This document shows, piece by piece, positions 1-8,861 of a DNA stretch of 64,000 nucleotides. A model generated the notes under the pieces. That model was not told the origin of the DNA. It did not search any database and worked only from the letters and a program-made list of their open reading frames with translations. Origin of the DNA: an uncultured Oribacterium sp. (GTDB taxonomy: Bacteria > Bacillota > Clostridia > Lachnospirales > Lachnospiraceae); NCBI GenBank assembly GCA_946413525.1, contig CAMKKZ010000004.1, forward strand, positions 109,668-173,667, written 5' to 3'. The translations under genes and the position numbers were made by a program. Position 1 is the stretch's first letter; each line of letters starts with the position of its first letter.

Positions 1-584
1 AGGCTGACATCATTTTCAGGGCAGCCGAAGGCATAGCAAAGTCTGGCCCCGTCCAAATACAACGGGATATGGTTCGAGCGGCATACTTCGCTGATTTCGC
101 GAAGCTCTTTCAGGGAATATAAAGTTCCGCATTCCGTGGGGTGTGAGATATAAACCATTCCCGGCATGACCATATGTTCACGGTTGCTGTCCTGCCAGTA
201 TTTTTCAAGGCATTCCCGGATTATTTTCGCTGAGAGTTTGCCTTCATGCTGAGGCAGAGCCAGCACCTTGTGACCGCCGTATTCAATGGCACCCGCTTCA
301 TGAACGCTGATATGTCCGCTCTCGGCGGCAATCACGCCCTGGTAAGGGCGGAGTATGGAATCAATCATGACGGCATTTGTCTGTGTGCCGCCCGCAAGGA
401 AAAAGATGTCTGCCAAAGGCGTATGGCAGGCTTCACGGATTCGGTTCCTTGCTGATTCGGAAAAGTTATCCACGCCGTATCCGGGAGTTTTTTCCATGTT
501 TGTTTCCGTCAGCCGACGGAGGATCAGGGGGTGTGCCCCTTCCATATAATCTGTGGCAAAAGACAGTTTTTGGCCTTGGCTCAT
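1..584 (-). CDS. Threonine aldolase-family PLP lyase, C-terminus cut by window edge
   Basis: Reading the minus strand from an ATG at 584 gives 194 residues that resemble low-specificity L-threonine aldolase (beta-eliminating lyase family), a PLP enzyme that splits threonine or allo-threonine to glycine and acetaldehyde. The protein opens MSQGQKLSFATDYMEGAHP. Seen motifs include FLAGGTQTN, the PLP-pocket stretch AAESGHISVHEAGA, and LYLDGARL, whose Asp and Arg contact the cofactor in this family. The PLP-binding lysine should lie just beyond LDGARL and is therefore outside the window. A good ribosome-binding site (AAGGAGGAG) precedes the start by about 6 bases. The gene is divergent from recD2. 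Family assignment is fairly safe, but substrate specificity is not known from sequence. Confidence 0.85.
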   Translation of the reverse strand, partial: MSQGQKLSFATDYMEGAHPLILRRLTETNMEKTPGYGVDNFSESARNRIREACHTPLADIFFLAGGTQTNAVMIDSILRPYQGVIAAESGHISVHEAGAIEYGGHKVLALPQHEGKLSAKIIRECLEKYWQDSNREHMVMPGMVYISHPTECGTLYSLKELREISEVCRSNHIPLYLDGARLCYAFGCPENDVS

Positions 585-764
585 TTGCGTTCTCCTCCTT
601 GTTTTATGATATGCCTATCAGTTTTGATCGTTTTATTATGGGTATGCGCGTCATTCCTGTCAAGCCACGATTTCCAACTAACTTTTTGAGGCATAGTTGA
701 TGCCGTATGATAATGATTTTTCGTCCATTTGTATTTTCATTTGAAAGGCCGGAGGTGACTGGGC

Positions 765-3392
765 ATGGATGGGTTGGTGCCACAGGCCCGGGGGGCGTCT
801 GCAGGCGGAGGCTTTCAGGAACGCGCTGGCAGGGCAGGGATGGAACATTTGCGATGCGTTGTGGAACGCATTACCTATCAAAATACGGAGAATGGATTCT
901 CTGTCCTTAAATGCCGCGCAAAGGGTTACAGGGAGCTGGTCACTGTGGTAGGGTCTATGCCGGATGTCCATGTCGGCAGCGTCCTTTACCTAGGAGGAGC
1001 CTGGAAGATTGACGGGAAATACGGGCGCCAGTTCTCCATGGAAATCTTTGAGGAAGTCCTTCCGGCCACCGCGTACGGGATTGAAAAATATCTGGGAAGC
1101 GGGCTGGTCAAGGGCGTGGGTCCGAAATTTGCGGGAAGAATCGTCAAGAAATTCGGCGCGGATACGTTGAACATTATCGAGGAGGATCCGGACCGCCTGC
1201 TGGAGGTTGAAGGGATAGGAAAGGTTCGCGTGGAAAGGATCCGGAAAAGCTGGCAGGAGCAGAAAGAGATCAAGAATATCATGCTCTTCCTTCAGGGGCA
1301 TGATGTTTCCACGAGCCATGCCACAAAAATCTTCAAAACTTATGGGAATGAAAGCATCAAGGTGGTGCAGGAGAACCCTTACCGCCTGGCTGACGATATC
1401 TGGGGCATTGGCTTTCGGACTGCTGATACCATTGCGGAAAAGATGGGTTTTGGGCATGAGAAATATGTCCGGCTGAGGAGCGGCATCCTCTACACTTTGA
1501 ACAGGCTGGCGGAAGACGGGCACTGCTACGCCACCCGCGAAATGCTTCTGAAAACCGGGGCTGAGCTGCTTTCAGTGGAGGATTATGTTCTTTCTATGAC
1601 ATTGGATGAGATGATCCGCGTGAATGATGTGATTACCGAGCTCATCCCCTCGTCGGATAATGAGGGATTTGAAACTGTGGCTTCGCTTGTGCCAGAAACA
1701 TCAGCAACACTCTCGCTCTCAGCCGGAAAGGAAGCCGCGCTTATACCCGCGCCTGCGGATGGGAAAGAAGCTGCGCTGGCACCTGCATCTACGGATGGGA
1801 AAGCGGCTGCGCTGGCACCTGCATCTACGGATGGGAAAGAAGCTGCGCTGGCACCTGCATCTATGGATGGGAAAGCGGCTGCAATAGCGCCTGCGGATGT
1901 GGATGTGGCCACATTTACACCTATAGCCGGAAGAGCAGATATATTAGCACGCGAAAAAGCCATTTATTTGCCACCGTTTTTCTTTTCGGAGGCCGGCACG
2001 GCCAGACGGCTTTTCGCGATCTGCCGTAGTCCGGGAGGGGTTTATGTGGACATGGAGGGGCTTTTGGAAAGGATAAGCCTGCGAACCGGCATGCATTACG
2101 ATGAAGTCCAATTGGAAGCCATAAGGACCGCCGTTCGGAGCAAGGCACTGGTACTGACTGGGGGTCCCGGCACGGGGAAGACTACGACTACGTTGGGAAT
2201 CATTACGGCGTTCCGCGAGGCCGGAGCGAAAATCCTGCTGGCTGCCCCTACGGGACGCGCGGCAAAACGGCTTTCCGAGGCGACCGGCATGGAAGCGAAA
2301 ACCATCCACCGCCTTCTGGAAGCGAAGCCGCCGGAGGGGTATCAGAAAAATGACGAGAACCCTTTGGAAGGGGATGTGCTGATCGTTGACGAGTGCTCTA
2401 TGATCGACATTATGCTCATGTACAATCTTCTGAAGGCGGTTCCGAATGCCATGACCTTGATTTTGGTGGGGGACACGGATCAGCTTCCAAGCGTCGGCCC
2501 CGGGAATGTTCTCCGGGACATCATCGCGTCCGGCATCATTCCGGTAATCCGGCTGACGAGGATCTTCCGTCAGGCTCAGGAGAGCCGCATTATCATGAAC
2601 GCCCATCGTATCAATAGCGGGAGGATGCCGGACATCTCTAATGGGGCAAAAAGTGACTTTTTCTTTATGGACATGGAGCAGCAAGCGAAGAGGAAGGGGC
2701 TGGATTCCGGGGATGGGGCGGTGCTGGCAGAAGAGGCGGCGAAGACCATTACCGAACTGGTGTCTGTCAAGCTTCCGAGATATTACAAGGTGCCCGTTTC
2801 GGAGGTTCAGGTGCTTTCGCCCATGCAGCGCGGGGTGGTCGGAGCCGCGAATTTAAACCAGGTTCTGCAGCAGGTATTGAACCCGGGCGGCGAGGGGCTC
2901 CGACGGGGCGGAATCCTTTTCAAGGCCGGGGACAAGGTAATGCAGATTCGTAACAATTACGACAAGGAGGTTTTTAACGGGGATATCGGGGTGGTCGGCT
3001 CTGTGGATACGGAAGAAAGGGAGCTGACCGTGAACTTTGACGGAAAGATGGTTTCTTACGATATTTCGGAATTGGACGAGCTGACACTGGCCTATGCCAC
3101 GACGATTCACAAATCCCAGGGGTCGGAATACCCTGTCGTCGTGATCCCTGTTCTGATGAGCCATTATGTCATGCTGCAGCGCAATCTTGTTTACACGGGA
3201 ATTACCCGGGCGAAAAAAGTCCTGGTTTTGGTGGGGACAAAGAAGGCTCTTTCCTGTGCTATCGGGAATGTCTCTGCCGGAAAGCGGAATACGATGCTGA
3301 AGGAAAGGCTTGTAAGGTCGACCATCGGGAATGTTTCTGCCGGAAAGCGGAATACGGTGCTGAAGGAAGGGGCTGGAAAGCCGACATTATGA
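765..3392 (+). CDS. recD2: ATP-dependent RecD-like DNA helicase RecD2
   Basis: This 875-residue SF1B helicase of the RecD2 type unwinds DNA 5'->3' in repair without RecBC. Visible parts are an N-terminal OB-like region (about 26-110, ERITYQNTENGFSVLK), helix-hairpin-helix segments (about 110-240), Walker A GGPGTGKTTTT (about 466-476), Walker B VDECSM, the VGDTDQLPSVGPG motif, and a C-terminal UvrD-like part ending in TTIHKSQGSE and YTGITRAKK. The start at 765 has GGAGGTGA seven bases upstream. A later ATG at 840 matches where most family members begin but lacks a good ribosome-binding site. Two oddities set it apart. Between the HhH region and the helicase core there is an Ala-rich insertion with four 12-residue repeats. 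At the C-terminus the IGNVSAGKRNT segment is duplicated. Function is confident; whether the insertions matter is unknown. Confidence 0.95.
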   Translation: MDGLVPQARGASAGGGFQERAGRAGMEHLRCVVERITYQNTENGFSVLKCRAKGYRELVTVVGSMPDVHVGSVLYLGGAWKIDGKYGRQFSMEIFEEVLPATAYGIEKYLGSGLVKGVGPKFAGRIVKKFGADTLNIIEEDPDRLLEVEGIGKVRVERIRKSWQEQKEIKNIMLFLQGHDVSTSHATKIFKTYGNESIKVVQENPYRLADDIWGIGFRTADTIAEKMGFGHEKYVRLRSGILYTLNRLAEDGHCYATREMLLKTGAELLSVEDYVLSMTLDEMIRVNDVITELIPSSDNEGFETVASLVPETSATLSLSAGKEAALIPAPADGKEAALAPASTDGKAAALAPASTDGKEAALAPASMDGKAAAIAPADVDVATFTPIAGRADILAREKAIYLPPFFFSEAGTARRLFAICRSPGGVYVDMEGLLERISLRTGMHYDEVQLEAIRTAVRSKALVLTGGPGTGKTTTTLGIITAFREAGAKILLAAPTGRAAKRLSEATGMEAKTIHRLLEAKPPEGYQKNDENPLEGDVLIVDECSMIDIMLMYNLLKAVPNAMTLILVGDTDQLPSVGPGNVLRDIIASGIIPVIRLTRIFRQAQESRIIMNAHRINSGRMPDISNGAKSDFFFMDMEQQAKRKGLDSGDGAVLAEEAAKTITELVSVKLPRYYKVPVSEVQVLSPMQRGVVGAANLNQVLQQVLNPGGEGLRRGGILFKAGDKVMQIRNNYDKEVFNGDIGVVGSVDTEERELTVNFDGKMVSYDISELDELTLAYATTIHKSQGSEYPVVVIPVLMSHYVMLQRNLVYTGITRAKKVLVLVGTKKALSCAIGNVSAGKRNTMLKERLVRSTIGNVSAGKRNTVLKEGAGKPTL
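1758..1901 (+). repeat. Four tandem 36-bp units inside recD2
   Basis: Units start at 1758, 1794, 1830 and 1866 (period exactly 36 bp) and encode the 12-residue motif DGK-E/A-AALAPAST, degenerating in the last unit. The frame is kept. The repeat lies in a linker between the N-terminal domains and the helicase core. Confidence 0.9.
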
Positions 3393-3402
3393 TAAAAATA
3401 AT

Positions 3403-3451
3403 CTCAGGCCTGCGGACGAAGATGCTTCCTCGCCGCAGGCCTGAGTTTTTT
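3403..3451 (+). terminator. Rho-independent terminator after recD2
   Basis: A perfect 13-bp stem (CTCAGGCCTGCGG with CCGCAGGCCTGAG) is followed by six T. It lies 10 bp after the recD2 stop. On the other strand the stem is followed by ATTATTTTTA, so it may also stop the convergent tannase-like gene ending at 3545. Confidence 0.92.
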
Positions 3452-3544
3452 GTCACTACGTTTTCAGATGTATGGAGCAGACCCCGGCCACTTGAGGCTG
3501 GACATTGGACCTTGGAGGCATGTCGTGAATCGTGTCCGGAATTT

Positions 3545-5752
3545 TTATCCGGCTGCGCAGATCCTGTTGATCCAGTCGATGAAGGTGCCGGTGGAGCTTC
3601 CTTCGTTGCTGCCATGGCCCATATCCCAGACCAGGTGATAATCTATGTCAAGCCCGAGAGCCTGAGCTGCCAGCAGTATGTTGTATCCAATGGAGAAGGA
3701 GGTGTGCTGATCGGCCGTTCCGCTCCTGTCCCTCCAGAAGGCGGCAGGGTCAACGGCCTTAAGGCTGCCGGTGCCCAGCAGGATCTCGGTGGCATTCAGA
3801 AGATCTGTCTGCGTCCGGATCAGCTCCGCGCTTTCCCCGGTTAACGCTTCATCAATATAATTATCTACCTGTTCCGCGTCAAAGCCATCGAGGGCGGAGA
3901 GCTCTTCGTAATTGTCCTGAAGGATTTTCGCAACACTGGCGGAGAAATGCACGGTATCCGCGTCCGGGGAGCCGAAGGCATTGTTTTCCGCGGATTTGTC
4001 CATGGCGTCAAAACCGGGGATGGCTTTGTTCCGGTTGTTGACAAGGCCTGTGCCAATCATGAACCCGGCCATATCCGTGACATGCCACAGGCCGTCTTCG
4101 CCTTTTTGAAGCCAGTCTTCGGAATCGGGATAAGCTGTTTCGGGATCCACATCCCCTGCGGCCACGGCCGCGTTCAATGCGTCGGAGATGTTCTGAAGGA
4201 TTGCGTCATAATAAGTTCCTGAGCGAAGGCCGTCCAGCGTCAGGACATTGCCTTCGGCATCCCTTACGCCGAGGCTGTTAAGATAATCTATGAAAGCATC
4301 TGCTTCCAGTTCCTGCAGGCGGCGTTCGAATTGCGTCATGCTCCCTCTGTAGCTGCCTCCCTGGTCCGCAAGATCCACCCACCACCAGGCATAGGCCAGG
4401 TCCGCGTTCTCTATATCCGCGATCGGGCAGTAGAGCTGGGCTCCATAGATATTATCGGGGTAGGCGCTGCTGTAAGAACCGTCTTCGCGCTTTTCCACCC
4501 CGAGCGTTCCGCTCTCATACATATATTCGTAATATTCGGGCATATTGCCGGAAGCGCCGAGGATCGAACTCATCTGTCCTCCGCCGGAGGTTCCGATGGA
4601 GATAATCCTTTCCTTGTCTCCGGGAATCACGTCAGAGTTGGCGCGGAGCGCGATGATGCCGGACTTGAGATCCGCCATCTGCGTGGGGGCTTTTCCGGTA
4701 TGCAGCGTGCCGTCTTCATTAACGGCATCGCGGCTGCGGGCGCCGGCCGTCACATAAATCATACCTTCTGAAAGGTATGAAGTGTCAGCGGAACGGGGGG
4801 AGCTGGAACGCCATCCGCCGCACTCGTTCAGGTATACAATCGGCGCGGTATCCGCTGTGTAGCTTCCTACGGAAGCTTCGTGGTCAATGCCGGTGACATT
4901 ACCGTTTTCATCCGTGCTCAGATAGGCCGCGGGGACGTAGACGAGCATGGTCTGGTTCGAAAGGTTGGTGATCATGGCATTCATGTACACGCCCTGATAT
5001 ACCGTGCCCTGGTTTCCGCCGAAGCCGCCCATTCCTCCGTGTCCCATCATGCCGTCAGGGCGCATCGAGCCATCAGGCTTCATCCTGCTGTCGGGACTCA
5101 TTGTGCCGTCGGGGGTCGTCGCGCCGTTGGGATTCATTGTGCCGTCGGGGGTCGTCGCGCCATTGTCTATACTTTCTTCATTGTTAGCCCCTACGTTAAT
5201 TTTTGTTTCTCCGGAGGTGACGGGTTCTCCGTTTTCATCAATAAAAGCCAGCGTATAGTAATCTCCATCCTCGCTTGCAATCCATTTGTATACGCCGGAT
5301 TCAATGCCGGCGGAATAGTCAAGGTAGATGGCGGAATCTATATTGCTGTTGTCAATGGATGCGGCATATCTTGCCGCGTCCTCATACGGAAGGGGGGATA
5401 CGGGCTTTTCCGAATCGGAAGGTACTGCGTTGTCACCCGAGGGTTCGGAAGAATCGGCATCCTGTTCGGCACGATTATCCGTGCTGTCACCCTGTTTAGT
5501 GCCGTCATTTGCGCTGCCTTCCTGATCATCGCTGTCTTTCGTGTCGCCTTCCTGCTTGGAGCTTTCTTTCATGTTGTTTTCCTGTTCCGCGTCCTTTTCT
5601 GTGCTGATTTCCGCATTATCAATGCCTGTGCTTTCGTTTTTGACCGTCTCGGTTTTTGCTTCCTGATCTTCCGCTGGCGCGGTATTTCCGGCTCCGCTGC
5701 ATGCGCTGAGCAGCATGCATGTGGCAAGAAGCAGAGCAATGTCTTTCTTCAT
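3545..5752 (-). CDS. Tannase-like secreted lipoprotein (alpha/beta hydrolase)
   Basis: 735 residues. The N-terminus is a lipoprotein signal (MKKDIALLLATCMLLSAC), predicting lipid anchoring outside the membrane. Residues about 25-115 form an acidic Ser/Thr/Asp/Glu-rich linker, followed near 195-245 by a repetitive Met/Pro/Asp/Gly stretch (units like GTMNPNGATTPD). The rest matches the layout of subtype-B bacterial tannases and related esterases. It contains IVYLNECGGWRSS, the nucleophile elbow GTSGGGQ (about 388-394), and a C-terminal MGHGSNEG with the probable catalytic His. Tannases hydrolyse gallate esters, but related proteins act on other esters, so the substrate is open. The gene converges with recD2 and is divergent from the ABC transporter. 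The ribosome-binding site AAAGGA precedes the start. Confidence 0.75.
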   Translation of the reverse strand: MKKDIALLLATCMLLSACSGAGNTAPAEDQEAKTETVKNESTGIDNAEISTEKDAEQENNMKESSKQEGDTKDSDDQEGSANDGTKQGDSTDNRAEQDADSSEPSGDNAVPSDSEKPVSPLPYEDAARYAASIDNSNIDSAIYLDYSAGIESGVYKWIASEDGDYYTLAFIDENGEPVTSGETKINVGANNEESIDNGATTPDGTMNPNGATTPDGTMSPDSRMKPDGSMRPDGMMGHGGMGGFGGNQGTVYQGVYMNAMITNLSNQTMLVYVPAAYLSTDENGNVTGIDHEASVGSYTADTAPIVYLNECGGWRSSSPRSADTSYLSEGMIYVTAGARSRDAVNEDGTLHTGKAPTQMADLKSGIIALRANSDVIPGDKERIISIGTSGGGQMSSILGASGNMPEYYEYMYESGTLGVEKREDGSYSSAYPDNIYGAQLYCPIADIENADLAYAWWWVDLADQGGSYRGSMTQFERRLQELEADAFIDYLNSLGVRDAEGNVLTLDGLRSGTYYDAILQNISDALNAAVAAGDVDPETAYPDSEDWLQKGEDGLWHVTDMAGFMIGTGLVNNRNKAIPGFDAMDKSAENNAFGSPDADTVHFSASVAKILQDNYEELSALDGFDAEQVDNYIDEALTGESAELIRTQTDLLNATEILLGTGSLKAVDPAAFWRDRSGTADQHTSFSIGYNILLAAQALGLDIDYHLVWDMGHGSNEGSSTGTFIDWINRICAAG

Positions 5753-5897
5753 ATTATTTACTATCCTTTCGCTATAGATGGGGTTGGAATGTCCGTGCCC
5801 GTCAATCAGACTATCACTGAAATCCTATCACAAAAGGCGGACGGATGCATGAATATAATTTTGAATTTTCAAGGATTTTCAAAAAAGTAATTGATTA

Positions 5898-5926
5898 TTG
5901 ACAAGAGAATTCATTTACATTAAAAT
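5898..5926 (+). promoter_or_regulatory. Sigma-A-type promoter of the amino-acid ABC transporter
   Basis: TTGACA at 5898-5903 and TAAAAT at 5921-5926 are separated by 17 bp, a near-consensus housekeeping promoter. It lies 54 bp before the solute-binding-protein start. Confidence 0.85.
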
Positions 5927-5979
5927 TTCAAACTGTTGCCTAGAATTTTGAAAGGAAAACAGGCATGGAGGGAATGTAT

Positions 5980-6816
5980 ATGAAAAAGATTATTGCAATG
6001 GTAATGGCTGTTGTCATGCTGGCTGCGCTTGCCGGCTGCGGATCTTCTGCTTCCGGAAATGGGGCGGGCGCCGTGACGGAAACATCGGGCAGCGAGGCGG
6101 CATCTCAGGACGGCGGTGCCGCGGATTCCGCTGTGGCGGGAAAGACCTACAAAATCGCGATCGATCAGGCTTTCGCGCCGTTCTCTATCCAGCAGGATGA
6201 TGGGAGCTATAAGGGCATCGATGTAGAGATCATCCAGGCAATCGCGGATGCGGAAGGCTTTTCGGTAGACATCCAGCCGATGGATTTTTCCGCCATTATC
6301 CCGGCACTGGTCTCAAACACGATTGACGGAGGCCTGGGTTGCATGAGCATTACGGAAGAGAGAAAACAGTCCGTTGATTTCTCGGATCCGTATTATGAGG
6401 ACGGCCTTGCCCTGGTGACGAAGGAAGACGCGGGCATCAGCGACCTGGCCGGTCTTTCCGGGAAGACGGTGGCGGCCAAGGAAGGGACGCAGGGCTTCCT
6501 GTGGGCGGAAGAGCATAAGGATGAGTACGGCTTTGAGATTTCAACGCTGCCGGATTCCGCGTCAACGGCAATGGCTGTGAAGAACGGGCAGGCGGACGCG
6601 CTGCTTGAGGATTTCCCGGTTATTTCGTATCAGATTAAGATTGGCGAGCATGAGGGCCTGAAGGTTGCCGTTGAAGCGGTTAACGAGCCGGGCGGAATTG
6701 GCTTTGCGGTCAATAAGGGGCAGAACGCGGACTTGATGAAGGCCTTTAATGACGGTCTTGCGAAGATCAAGGCTGACGGCACCTATGACAAGATTCTTGC
6801 CGGTTACGAGGGGTAA
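5980..6816 (+). CDS. Polar amino-acid ABC transporter, substrate-binding lipoprotein
   Basis: A family-3 solute-binding protein that captures an amino acid outside the cell and delivers it to the permease at 7169. The start at 5980 is preferred because MKKIIAMVMAVVMLAALAGC is a clean lipoprotein signal (Cys at position 20) and GGAGGG lies 7 bases upstream. In-frame ATGs at 5965 and 5974 are alternatives. After a Ser/Gly/Ala linker the mature protein begins KTYKIAIDQAFAPFSIQ and shows the family-typical YKGIDVEIIQAIA, GGLGCMSITEERK and SDPYY segments. About 278 residues, normal length. Promoter at 5898-5926. Permease and ATPase genes follow, each after a structured gap. The exact amino acid cannot be told. 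Confidence 0.92.
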   Translation: MKKIIAMVMAVVMLAALAGCGSSASGNGAGAVTETSGSEAASQDGGAADSAVAGKTYKIAIDQAFAPFSIQQDDGSYKGIDVEIIQAIADAEGFSVDIQPMDFSAIIPALVSNTIDGGLGCMSITEERKQSVDFSDPYYEDGLALVTKEDAGISDLAGLSGKTVAAKEGTQGFLWAEEHKDEYGFEISTLPDSASTAMAVKNGQADALLEDFPVISYQIKIGEHEGLKVAVEAVNEPGGIGFAVNKGQNADLMKAFNDGLAKIKADGTYDKILAGYEG

Positions 6817-7043
6817 GACGGTAAGTCCGGCAGTCGGTTCGACATGTCCGAAAGACGCCTTGAAATGTCAGAATTCTGTGTGTGCAAAAAGCGCTTTGAT
6901 TGCCGGGAAGCGGCAGCATGATCTTGCGTTTCCAATGAAATGACAGAAAATGACAGAATTTGACATGGGGAAAACGCTTTAATGCCAAAGTGCTTTGATA
7001 TCTGAGAGTCGCCGGCATTATGCGGTGTTTCCGGTGAGGAAAG

Positions 7044-7091
7044 CTCCGAATGGTGAGGCGGCGAAGACTCCGAATGGTGAAGCGGCGAAGA
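7044..7091 (+). repeat. Two 24-bp direct repeats
   Basis: Two nearly identical 24-bp units beginning CTCCGAATGGTGA lie back to back in the 352-bp gap between the binding-protein and permease genes. The rest of the gap (6817-7043) shows no gene. Confidence 0.7.
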
Positions 7092-7100
7092 CAAGGAAGT

Positions 7101-7140
7101 AACGGGAAGGGGGGCTTGAGAGCTTCCCTTCTCGTTCTTT
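7101..7140 (+). promoter_or_regulatory. Intercistronic hairpin between binding protein and permease genes
   Basis: AACGGGAAGGGGGG pairs along 14 bp (three G-U pairs) with CTTCCCTTCTCGTT across an 8-base loop. It is followed by CTTT rather than a long T tract, so it looks like a weak terminator or an mRNA-stability hairpin. Such a structure would raise binding-protein mRNA over permease mRNA, as is usual in these operons. Confidence 0.6.
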
Positions 7141-7168
7141 AAAGGGATTTCCCCGGAAAGGATTATTC

Positions 7169-7822
7169 ATGATAGCTTATTTTTCAATGTTCGGGCAGTA
7201 TTTGCCAAGGCTCCTGGAGGGACTCCGGCTTACGATGGTCATTGCCATATGCGGCATATTGATCGCGGTGGTTCTCGGCATTATTATCTGCATCCTTTCC
7301 ATTAGCGGGAAGTCTGTCCTGGTGAAAGCCGCGAACCTGTATATCACGATCATCAGAGGTATTCCGCTGATGATCCTTGCCCTGTTCCTGTATTTCGGCG
7401 TCATCAAGAACGCGCTTCCGCTGCTGGTTTCGGCTTCGCTGATCCTTGGTCTGAATGCCAGTGCGTATATGGCGGAAATTTTCCGTGCCGGCATCCAGGC
7501 CATTGATTATGGGCAAATGGAGGCGGCCCGTTCCCTGGGTCTGAGCTATATGCAGACGATGAGGAAGATCATTCTACCCCAGGCGGTGAAGATCATGATT
7601 CCTTCTCTTATGAATCAGTTTATCACGTCCCTTAAGGACACGGCGATTCTTTCGGCCATTTCCGTGAATGAGCTGACCATGTGCGCCAAGACAATCATCG
7701 CAAGGAATTATAAGGCATTCGAGATTTACAGCTATGCCGCCATCATTTATATTATCATCATTACGGCTTTAACACTGCTCAGCAGGCGGGTGGAGCAGAG
7801 GCTTTCGTATGACAAGAGATGA
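7169..7822 (+). CDS. Polar amino-acid ABC transporter permease (HisM/GlnP type)
   Basis: 217-residue integral membrane protein with about five hydrophobic segments and the EAA loop EAARSLGLSYMQTMRKIILPQA (about residues 118-139), which docks to the ATPase. The opening MFGQYLPRLLEGLRLTM is typical of His/Glu/Gln permeases. The ribosome-binding site GGAAAGGA precedes the ATG. It should act as a homodimer with the binding protein at 5980 and the ATPase at 8017. Confidence 0.93.
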   Translation: MIAYFSMFGQYLPRLLEGLRLTMVIAICGILIAVVLGIIICILSISGKSVLVKAANLYITIIRGIPLMILALFLYFGVIKNALPLLVSASLILGLNASAYMAEIFRAGIQAIDYGQMEAARSLGLSYMQTMRKIILPQAVKIMIPSLMNQFITSLKDTAILSAISVNELTMCAKTIIARNYKAFEIYSYAAIIYIIIITALTLLSRRVEQRLSYDKR

Positions 7823-7869
7823 CGGGAAACGCAGCCATCCGGCGGCTGTCGCCTTGCATATGCCGCGAG

Positions 7870-8007
7870 GCTCATCTCAAATGGGACGTCAATGCCAGCG
7901 GCATCAAGTCAAAGTATGAAAAGCAAGCTTTTCATGCTTCATTTGTGCCGCTGGCGCGACACAAATGGGACTCAACGCCTGCGGCATTAAGTCAAAGTAT
8001 GAAAGGG
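7870..8007 (+). repeat. Family A structured repeat, about 1.5 copies, before the ABC ATPase gene
   Basis: The full copy carries three hairpins: ATGAAAAGCAAGCTTTTCAT; CATTTGTG paired with CACAAATG across 11-12 bases; and ATGCC/GGCAT-like arms (here ACGCC/GGCAT) flanked by GACTC and AAGTC. A half copy (7870-7917) precedes it. The element ends in AAAGTATGAAAGGGGAG, whose end is the ribosome-binding site of the gene at 8017. Related copies are at 15973, 19601 and 36197. Confidence 0.85.
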
Positions 8008-8016
8008 GAGTGATGT

Positions 8017-8745
8017 ATGGGACATATAATTGAAGTCAGGCATCTTCATAAGGTATTCGGCGAGCTGGAGGTGCTCCGGGATATTTCCTTCACGGTTTCG
8101 GAGGGGGAGGTAGTCTGCGTGATCGGGCCTTCCGGCTCCGGGAAGTCTACGCTGCTTCGCTGTCTGAACCGGCTGGAGGAAACGCAGGGAGGGGAAATCG
8201 AGGTGCTGGGGCATAAGCTTTCGGAGGTGAAGGACATTAACCGCTACCGGGAGGATATCGGCATGGTTTTCCAGCAGTTCAACCTTTTTCCGAATTACTC
8301 CGTGCTTGAAAATCTGACGCTCGCGCCGGTCATGCTGAAAAAGATGTCAAAGGAAGCGGCGGTGGCAAAGGCTGAGGAGCTTCTTGCCGTCGTGGGGCTT
8401 TCGGAAAAGAGGGATGTGTTCCCCGTGACATTATCCGGCGGGCAGAAGCAGAGGGTGGCGATTGCCAGGGCTCTGGCCATGAACCCGAAGGTCATGCTTT
8501 TCGACGAACCGACTTCGGCGCTGGATCCGGAAATGGTTGGGGAGGTGCTGGACGTGATGAAAGGCCTGGCCCAGGAGGGGATGACCATGGTCGTGGTCAC
8601 ACATGAAATGGGCTTTGCCAGGGAGGTGGCGGACCGGGTGGTCTTTATGGAGGATGGCTTCATAGTGGAGGAATCGAGTCCGGCGGAAATGTTCCAGAAT
8701 CCGAAATCAGACCGCTGCAGGGAGTTCCTGAAGAGCGTGCTTTAA
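8017..8745 (+). CDS. Polar amino-acid ABC transporter ATPase (GlnQ/HisP type)
   Basis: 242-residue ATPase with Walker [10 protein letters not shown] (about 37-45), Q-loop VFQQFNLFP, signature LSGGQKQR, Walker [14 protein letters not shown] and H-loop THEMGFA. It powers import through the permease at 7169. The start has AAAGGGGAG six bases upstream, supplied by the end of the family A repeat. An overlapping ATG at 8013 is in another frame. The gene lies 194 bp after the permease, an unusual gap for this operon type. Confidence 0.95.
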   Translation: MGHIIEVRHLHKVFGELEVLRDISFTVSEGEVVCVIGPSGSGKSTLLRCLNRLEETQGGEIEVLGHKLSEVKDINRYREDIGMVFQQFNLFPNYSVLENLTLAPVMLKKMSKEAAVAKAEELLAVVGLSEKRDVFPVTLSGGQKQRVAIARALAMNPKVMLFDEPTSALDPEMVGEVLDVMKGLAQEGMTMVVVTHEMGFAREVADRVVFMEDGFIVEESSPAEMFQNPKSDRCREFLKSVL

Positions 8746-8757
8746 GGAGGGGAGGAG

Positions 8758-8799
8758 CAGCCGCCAAAGGCGCTTGCGAACAGGGCGCTGATTCGTTAC
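8758..8799 (+). repeat. Remnant right end of a family C element
   Basis: This stretch matches, with several changes, the right end of the family C inverted-repeat elements at 29007 and 43220 (CGCCAAAGGCG then a variant of GGGTGCTGAATAGTTAC). No left end is present, so it looks like a decayed copy. Confidence 0.6.
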
Positions 8800-8861
8800 G
8801 TTTTTTGAAACGGGACTTTTGATACAGGATATATGAAAATCCGGGAAGGAGCGGGAAAAGT

